Positions 34,060-38,892 of a stretch of 38,892 nucleotides of DNA are shown piece by piece. The translations under genes were made by a program, and so were the position numbers. Each line of letters opens with the position of its first letter. Position 1 is the stretch's first letter. This DNA is from Planctomycetota bacterium (GTDB taxonomy: Bacteria; Planctomycetota; Phycisphaerae; Sedimentisphaerales; Anaerobacaceae): assembly GCA_020351025.1 (NCBI GenBank), contig CP070728.1, positions 937,099 to 975,990 on the forward strand. Reading direction: 5' to 3'. Below the pieces are notes generated by a model. It made no database searches. It was not told the DNA's origin and worked only from the letters and a program-made list of their open reading frames with translations.

Positions 34060-36732
34060 ATGGCCGGATTGAAATGGCTAAAACTCAGGCACAGGGGCTT
34101 TAAACCGGTGAGTCGGCTTTATCGAATCACCGCCTTGATGCGTTATATCACCGTGGCCTCCTTAACTATTTGTTTTTTGTTCGCTGGCAACGCTGAAGCA
34201 CTGACAAACCATACTCGGAAAGTTCTTGTACTTAATTCATATCATCGCGGCTACTACTGGTCCGACAACATTATGGACGCCGTCCGGAACCAGTTTGATG
34301 AATCCGGACTTGATGTCGAGCTCTTTTTCGAGTATTTGGACGCCAAGCGTTACCAAAATGAGGATATCTTTCCTTATTTAAAAGAATTATACAAGTCAAA
34401 GTATAACACCGTCAAATTCGACGTGGTTATCTCTTCGGACAATGATGCGCTGGTTTTCCTGCTTGCCTATCGTGACTTTCTTTTCCCTGGTGTACCTATA
34501 GTTTTCTGCGGAGTCCAGCAGTTCCAGGACTCCATACTGAAAGACCAAGACTCGATAACAGGCGTTCTTGAAGTATACGACTATGCATCCACCATTGAAA
34601 TCGCGCTTGAGCTCCACCCCTCAGCCAAACAGGTAGTTGTCGTAACTGAGCAAAAATCAACAGTTTTCGTCTACTTGGATGACATCACACGGGTTATCTC
34701 GAAGTTCGATAGGGAAGTAGAGCTTGTTGCTTTTTCGCTTCAGGAATTATCTATGGCCGAGCTTTTGCAGAAAATTCAGGAGCTTGGCGATGAATCTGTA
34801 GTACTCCTTGCCAGTGCCTTCAAGGACAGGGATGGAAACATCTACACCCTCGAGAGTAGTGCCGCGATGATTAAAAAACACTCCACAGCTCCCATATACA
34901 CAACCGGCTTTGACTGGCTCGGCCTCGGACCTGTAGGTGGTAAGCTGACATACGGACCTTATCAGGGACAGCAAGCCGCTAAAATGGCAATACGAATTTT
35001 GAAAGGTGAAAAACCCCAAAACATTCCTATCCTAAGAGAGAGCCCAAACGCCTATATGTTTGACTTTATCCAGCTAAGGCACTTCGGAATCCCTCTTTCA
35101 GACCTCCCGGAGAACAGCATCGTTATTAATGAACCCCACTCATTTTATTACGAACATAAAACCCATATCTGGATTGTAACAGCAATTATCGCCGGATTGG
35201 TAATAATAGTTGTTGTTCTTGCGCTCAACATCCTCCGCCGAAAAAAGGCAGAAGCGGCCATGAGGGAATCTCAAGAGTTCTTCTATGCATTTTTGGACCG
35301 TCTACCCGTAGTGGCTTTTATCAAGGACCAGAACAGCCGGGTCCAATATGTTAATCCGTGCATGATAGCGAAGTTTGGGGCCGATGAATGGATTGACCGT
35401 ACTGCAAGTGATTATTATCCGCGTGAAATTGCTGAAGGTGTCTTTGCCCATGATAGAAGGGTCCTGGCTGAAGGCTCCTCTGCCAGAGAAGAGTGGGTTA
35501 TTGACAGAAATGGGAATATGCGCTGTATGCATACCCATAAATTCCCCATTCGACGCCACGGCAAGCAGACGTTGATAGGCGGTATGGCAATCGATATCAC
35601 AGAACGAAAGATAGCTGAGGAGGCCTTAAGACAATCCGAGGAAAAATACAGAAGCGTTATAGAAAATATCAGCATCGGTGTATCTCTTATCAGCCCGAAA
35701 ATGGAAATATTGACCCTTAACAAGCAGTTAAGACGGTGGTTCCCGAATATTGATGTCTCAGAAAAACCCCTCTGCTACGAGTCCTTCCACTTCCCTTCCA
35801 GAAAAAGTGTTTGTCCATACTGCCCAACTTACAAAAGTCTAAAGGATGGACGAGTCCATGAATCGACAATCGAAACTCCCAGAGGTGATAAAATTGTGAA
35901 TTATAGGGTTGTCTCATCCCCGGTTAAAGATAAGGATGGCAATGTAATAGCGGCCATTGAAATGGTCGAAGACATCACAGAGCTAAAGCGAAGAGAACAG
36001 GAGCTTCTTATGTACCATCAGAAAATGGCGCGGGCTGAGCAGCTTGCATCACTCGGAACCATAAGTGCTACTCTCGCTCACGAGCTTACCCAGCCTCTAA
36101 CCGTTATACGTTTGTCTATTGAGAATTTATTGGAAGAGCTAAAAACAGCTTCCTGTCCGGACCCCCTTACAGAAGAGCTAAAGGATAGTCTCGAAGAAGT
36201 TGTCAATGCAGCTTCAATAGTCGACAGATTCCGCAATTTTGCAAGAAGAGCTTCCGGTAAGAAATCGGTTGAAATAAACCTCGGAAAAGTTCTTGAAAAA
36301 ATCGTCGAACTGTTAAACGAAAGCACAAAACTCGCAAAAATGACCGTTATCGTAAAAAATATTCACCAACTCCCCACTGTCTGGGCTAACCATCAGGATA
36401 TGGAGCAATTTTTCTTTGCTATGATTCAAAATGCGATGCAGGCCGCAGCAGGTAAAAAAAACCGACGACTTACTATCTCGGGTCAGAGAAAAGATGAGCA
36501 TATTGAATTGCGTTTCTCTGACAACTGTGGTGGTATTGCTCTGGATAACCTCGATAAAATTTTTGAGCCCTTTTTCACCACCGGCTCTGATAGCTCAAGG
36601 ACCGGATTGGGGCTTTGCATTGTCCTCAGAATCCTCTCTGAATGTGGTGGAAAAATCCGAGTGGACACCAAATTTGGAAAAGGTACAACTTTTTATGTTA
36701 CCTTGCCTATTCATTCTAACCAGGTCGAATAA
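34060..36732 (+). CDS. sensor histidine kinase with ABC-type periplasmic binding domain and two PAS domains
   Basis: A roughly 890-residue kinase. An N-terminal membrane segment is followed by a periplasmic domain (about 55-330) like the ABC_sub_bind (PF04392) family, beginning RKVLVLNSYHRGYYWSDNI, then a second membrane helix (about 370-390). Two PAS domains follow; the second has a Cys cluster (C572, C585, C588 in CPYCP), possibly for metal or redox sensing. The phospho-acceptor is H674 in LAHELTQPL, and the ATPase domain shows FSDNCGGI and GLGLCIVL. The start is uncertain: TTG 34036, ATG 34060 or ATG 34138. The response regulator gene follows after nine bases. Confidence 0.88.
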   Translation: MAGLKWLKLRHRGFKPVSRLYRITALMRYITVASLTICFLFAGNAEALTNHTRKVLVLNSYHRGYYWSDNIMDAVRNQFDESGLDVELFFEYLDAKRYQNEDIFPYLKELYKSKYNTVKFDVVISSDNDALVFLLAYRDFLFPGVPIVFCGVQQFQDSILKDQDSITGVLEVYDYASTIEIALELHPSAKQVVVVTEQKSTVFVYLDDITRVISKFDREVELVAFSLQELSMAELLQKIQELGDESVVLLASAFKDRDGNIYTLESSAAMIKKHSTAPIYTTGFDWLGLGPVGGKLTYGPYQGQQAAKMAIRILKGEKPQNIPILRESPNAYMFDFIQLRHFGIPLSDLPENSIVINEPHSFYYEHKTHIWIVTAIIAGLVIIVVVLALNILRRKKAEAAMRESQEFFYAFLDRLPVVAFIKDQNSRVQYVNPCMIAKFGADEWIDRTASDYYPREIAEGVFAHDRRVLAEGSSAREEWVIDRNGNMRCMHTHKFPIRRHGKQTLIGGMAIDITERKIAEEALRQSEEKYRSVIENISIGVSLISPKMEILTLNKQLRRWFPNIDVSEKPLCYESFHFPSRKSVCPYCPTYKSLKDGRVHESTIETPRGDKIVNYRVVSSPVKDKDGNVIAAIEMVEDITELKRREQELLMYHQKMARAEQLASLGTISATLAHELTQPLTVIRLSIENLLEELKTASCPDPLTEELKDSLEEVVNAASIVDRFRNFARRASGKKSVEINLGKVLEKIVELLNESTKLAKMTVIVKNIHQLPTVWANHQDMEQFFFAMIQNAMQAAAGKKNRRLTISGQRKDEHIELRFSDNCGGIALDNLDKIFEPFFTTGSDSSRTGLGLCIVLRILSECGGKIRVDTKFGKGTTFYVTLPIHSNQVE

Positions 36733-36741
36733 GGGCTTTTC

Positions 36742-37341
36742 ATGATTACTGATAAGCGACATATTTTTTTCGTTGACGATGAACCGGCCGTGAGAAAGTC
36801 CGTGGCTAAAACTCTCAAATGGTTGGGATGCAAAGTTATTTGTTTTGCCAATGCTGCTGATTGCCTCAGCCAGTTGAGAACACGCGGCTGTGATTTGCTG
36901 ATTACCGACGTGAAAATGCCCGGGATGGACGGCATAAAGCTGGTCAAAAGAGCAAAATCAATCGCGCCCTGGCTGCCTATCCTCGTGATAACCGGCTACG
37001 GGGATATCCCTATGGCTGTCGGAGCTGTAAAAGCGGGGGCCGTCGACTTTATCGAAAAACCGCTCCAAAGAGACAGTTTCTTACAGGCTGTTCAAGCAGC
37101 ACTAAAGCAAACAACTTTGAAGAATTTTCTAACAGGTAAGACCCTGACCAAGAAAGAACTAACAGTTTTGAGGCTACTCTTGCAGGGAAGAAGCAACAGG
37201 GAAATTGCTCGTATATTGCATCGCTCTGTACGGACGATTGAAGACCATCGCAGCAATATTATGCATAAGCTTGACGTCGATAATATGGTTGACCTCGTAA
37301 AACGAGTTGCTGGTATGGACTTGGCTGAAACATCACCATAG
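36742..37341 (+). CDS. FixJ/NarL-type response regulator
   Basis: A 199-residue two-domain regulator. The receiver domain has the acidic pair VDDEP, phospho-acceptor D56 in LITDVKMPGMDG, the TGYGD switch Thr and K in FIEKPL. The C-terminal LuxR-type helix-turn-helix (about 133-190) has LTKKELTVLRLLLQGRSNRE and RSVRTIEDHRSNIMHKL. Its tight spacing to the kinase gene makes the two a cognate pair. Targets are unknown. Confidence 0.95.
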   Translation: MITDKRHIFFVDDEPAVRKSVAKTLKWLGCKVICFANAADCLSQLRTRGCDLLITDVKMPGMDGIKLVKRAKSIAPWLPILVITGYGDIPMAVGAVKAGAVDFIEKPLQRDSFLQAVQAALKQTTLKNFLTGKTLTKKELTVLRLLLQGRSNREIARILHRSVRTIEDHRSNIMHKLDVDNMVDLVKRVAGMDLAETSP

Positions 37342-37855
37342 ATTAAGACTATAAAAATAGCTCCCCCAAAAAAATTTCCTTACCCACGTTTTTGAGCCAT
37401 TAAGCCGTAAAATTCTCGCAAAATACCCCAAAATCCCGTAGTTTCCACGATTGCCAACTTTCTATCAATCTGTTATCTTTTCACTAAGAATAAGGCTGTG
37501 ATGGAGAATCTACTTACGAGGTGAGCAAGTTCCTCCATCCCTTCGGGGCTGGGCCTGACAGTTGGATAAGCCAAGCAGGGGCCTGTCGGGCCCAGCAGGA
37601 ATTTAACCTCGGCACAAAATTGCCGGGAAAGTAATAAATTCTTTTCACTTAAAATGTTCATCGCTAAAGATACAACTGGTTTGCTGAACTGTTGAAAAAA
37701 AATAACGAAAAATGTCATCACTCCAAAGGCTTGTTACCTCTGTAAAAACAGCAATTTCAATCTACATATGTAGCAGCATCCTGACACGCCAAATTGTGAT
37801 TTGCCAATACCCGCTAAAGTTCTGGAACCGAGCATTTTGAGTTTTAAGGTTTGCC
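37342..37855. other. 514-base non-coding region
   Basis: No convincing gene on either strand. It contains the promoter-led hairpin array listed separately (37451-37626). The rest is AT-rich without a clear terminator for the two-component operon. An open frame on the minus strand (37473-37721) runs through the hairpins and is judged chance. Confidence 0.5.
37451..37630 (+). ncRNA. candidate small structured RNA, family unknown
   Basis: TTGCCA (37451-37456) and TATCTT (37474-37479), 17 bases apart, predict a start near 37486. Three hairpins follow in line: GATGGAG/CTCCATC (37500-37506 with 37533-37539, inner ACTT/AAGT); a 14-bp stem with one G-U pair (37548-37561 with 37583-37596) whose loop holds TTGG-ATAAG-CCAA; and CTCGGCA/TGCCGGG around 37608-37627. 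I could not match it to SRP, 6S, tmRNA, RNase P or a riboswitch. It could equally be a palindromic repeat. Confidence 0.4.
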
Positions 37856-38611
37856 TTACTTGCTTGGCCAGTCGATACCTTTGATACCGTGGATTGTCAG
37901 GTTTGGGTTCGCAAAGCCGTCACGCGCAGGACGGATTGCATCAGCTTTTAGAAAGCGAACTTGCCCGTCTACAAAAAGGTAGTTCCGCTTGCCATTCCAG
38001 CACCACCAGCCGTTGTCTTGTTCTATCCGTGAGTGATTGCTCAGCCATTCACCCACCATAACTTTGCCTGACGGCTTGGCCACACCGCAGCTTCGTTGAC
38101 CCACACACGGCTGTGAAGTCGAGCCGTAGGTGTCCGCCGGGCTGCTCATCGAATCTATCTGCTCAGAGCTATGGTAAAAGGCCATCGAATAAGCGTAGCT
38201 CGTCGACTCATACTCTGCCTTAGATATCCGGTCCTGAGGACACCAAAGAACAGATGGATTGTTCGCATCGATATTGCCTCCGAGATAAGGCTCCACGAAA
38301 TCCCGCCAGCCCCTGCCCATCCATAGCCAGTAACCGCTCGGCAGTGGGTCCTCTGCGCACGGATATATCTCTTCGTTGCTGCTTAGATAAACCTGCATTG
38401 CTACGTCTATTTGCTTCAGGTTGTGCGCACATTTAAGACGCCTCATTATGGACCTTGTCCTGCCAAGGGAAGGGCTTAGTATCGAAAGCAAAAGAGAGAT
38501 GATGCCTATGCTCACAAGTAATTCCACAAGGCTAAAACCAAGCCGAACTCTTTTCAATGCCGCTTTAGAACACCACAATCCTGGCCTGAATGTGTTATGT
38601 ATGGTCTTCAA
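37856..38611 (-). CDS. type IV pilin-like (prepilin) protein with H-X9-DG-type C-terminus
   Basis: A 251-residue exported pseudopilin. A 25-residue basic leader ends in Gly before FSLVELLVSIGIISLLLSIL, the prepilin peptidase site with Glu at +5. The C-terminal domain resembles the planctomycetal PulG-like proteins (NYLFVDGQVRFL near residue 210) with several Cys and Trp residues. The start is a TTG at 38611 with an AGAGAAAA stretch upstream; no other start would keep the leader. Planctomycetota carry many such paralogues whose role is largely unknown. It lies 13 bases downstream of the glmS remnant. Confidence 0.8.
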   Translation of the reverse strand: MKTIHNTFRPGLWCSKAALKRVRLGFSLVELLVSIGIISLLLSILSPSLGRTRSIMRRLKCAHNLKQIDVAMQVYLSSNEEIYPCAEDPLPSGYWLWMGRGWRDFVEPYLGGNIDANNPSVLWCPQDRISKAEYESTSYAYSMAFYHSSEQIDSMSSPADTYGSTSQPCVGQRSCGVAKPSGKVMVGEWLSNHSRIEQDNGWWCWNGKRNYLFVDGQVRFLKADAIRPARDGFANPNLTIHGIKGIDWPSK

Positions 38612-38624
38612 TTTTCTCTAATCG

Positions 38625-38777
38625 CTACTTAACTGTAACACTTTTTGCACGGTTTCTTGGCTTGTTAACATCCTGCCCGCCTAAAACAGCTGCAGCATAC
38701 ACAAAAAGTTGCAGCGGCACAACCGTCAGCATCGGCTGCGCCGTCTTCTCGCCTGAATAGCCCACTATCCCGCACAT
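38625..38777 (-). pseudogene. glmS: glmS remnant: both ends fused in frame, centre missing
   Basis: On the minus strand a 50-codon frame begins [17 protein letters not shown], the exact N-terminus of glucosamine-6-phosphate synthase with the Cys2 nucleophile of the glutaminase domain. It continues without a break as [17 protein letters not shown] and ends [15 protein letters not shown] and a stop, which is the C-terminus of the isomerase domain. About 550 residues of the normal 600-620 are missing, yet the frame is kept. A plausible promoter and a weak Shine-Dalgarno remain. The product could make neither reaction. Genuine deletion and assembly error are both possible. Confidence 0.85.
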
Positions 38778-38820
38778 TATTTATTTCTCATATCTCCCTT
38801 AACGCTTCATAAAGCAGAAA

Positions 38821-38849
38821 AAAATAACATCAGCCTAATCTAAATGCAA
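38821..38849 (-). promoter_or_regulatory. probable promoter of the glmS remnant and prepilin gene
   Basis: On the minus strand TTGCAT (38844-38849) and TATTTT (38821-38826) lie 17 bases apart, placing the start near 38814 and giving a leader of about 36 bases with AAGGGAG inside it. Confidence 0.45.
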
Positions 38850-38892
38850 GGGTAATAACAAAAATACGTCCCGCCAATCTTTATGTTCGCAC

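Noticed and set aside
37473-37721. 82-codon frame on the minus strand
   Set aside because: It runs through the three hairpins, has no Shine-Dalgarno and matches no family I know; the palindromes explain the open frame.

Overview
The window looks like chromosomal DNA from a Planctomycetota bacterium, probably of the Phycisphaerae type. This is an inference from gene content: a Lys-rich-tailed HTH/membrane protein, an H-X9-DG-type prepilin, a sulfatase-fold lipoprotein, a Gly/Asn-rich beta-helix protein, an N-terminally extended membrane pyrophosphatase and a bacterial topoisomerase VI A subunit. No 16S rRNA is present to confirm it. Promoters are ordinary sigma70 type; several close matches with 16-18 base spacers can be read directly.

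Layout. 1-1093: ribosomal protein operon rplM-rpsI with a promoter and a terminator. 1108-4391: arginine genes argC and argJ flanking a nitrilase-superfamily amidohydrolase and a small membrane protein; a DUF2238-like membrane protein converges on argJ. 5220-7727: membrane pyrophosphatase hppA with its own terminator. 7751-10350: rsfS, argS and a YjbQ-family protein. 10351-10783: structured non-coding stretch. 10784-14244: topoisomerase VI subunit A without its B partner, a YggS-type PLP protein and a PP2C/SpoIIE phosphatase. 14455-16422: accB-accC. 16586-17863: lysA on the minus strand. 17864-18919: long AT-rich interval with a 26-residue Lys-rich peptide gene behind a near-perfect Shine-Dalgarno and a 16-bp hairpin. 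18920-25239: nadD, then the complete hydrogenase maturation operon hypF-C-D-E-A-B on the minus strand. 25407-28470: tRNA-Ala, a secreted beta-helix protein, ndk and an OmpA-like lipoprotein. 28792-29085: a shortened YprB-like RNase H-fold gene. 29243-32011: SagB-type nitroreductase with a small cytochrome-b-like membrane protein, then a sulfatase-fold lipoprotein. 32090-37341: an HTH/transmembrane protein, tRNA-Pro, and a hybrid sensor kinase with a FixJ-like regulator. 37342-38777: a candidate structured RNA, a prepilin-like protein, and a 50-codon glmS remnant.

How the genes work together. Most of the left half is housekeeping (translation, arginine, lysine and fatty-acid precursors, NAD). 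The hyp operon makes the NiFe(CN)2CO cofactor, so the cell should carry a [NiFe]-hydrogenase elsewhere; together with a K+-dependent-type pyrophosphatase this suggests an energy-limited, probably anaerobic life. The right half is accessory and envelope-directed.

The most unusual observations are two genes that keep their start and stop regions in one open frame but have lost the middle of the protein (glmS at 38625-38777 and the YprB-like gene at 28792-29085), the Lys-rich micropeptide with an extreme ribosome binding site, the topoisomerase VI A subunit without B, and a promoter-led triple-hairpin RNA candidate at 37451-37626. No CRISPR array, insertion sequence, integrase or phage gene was seen.
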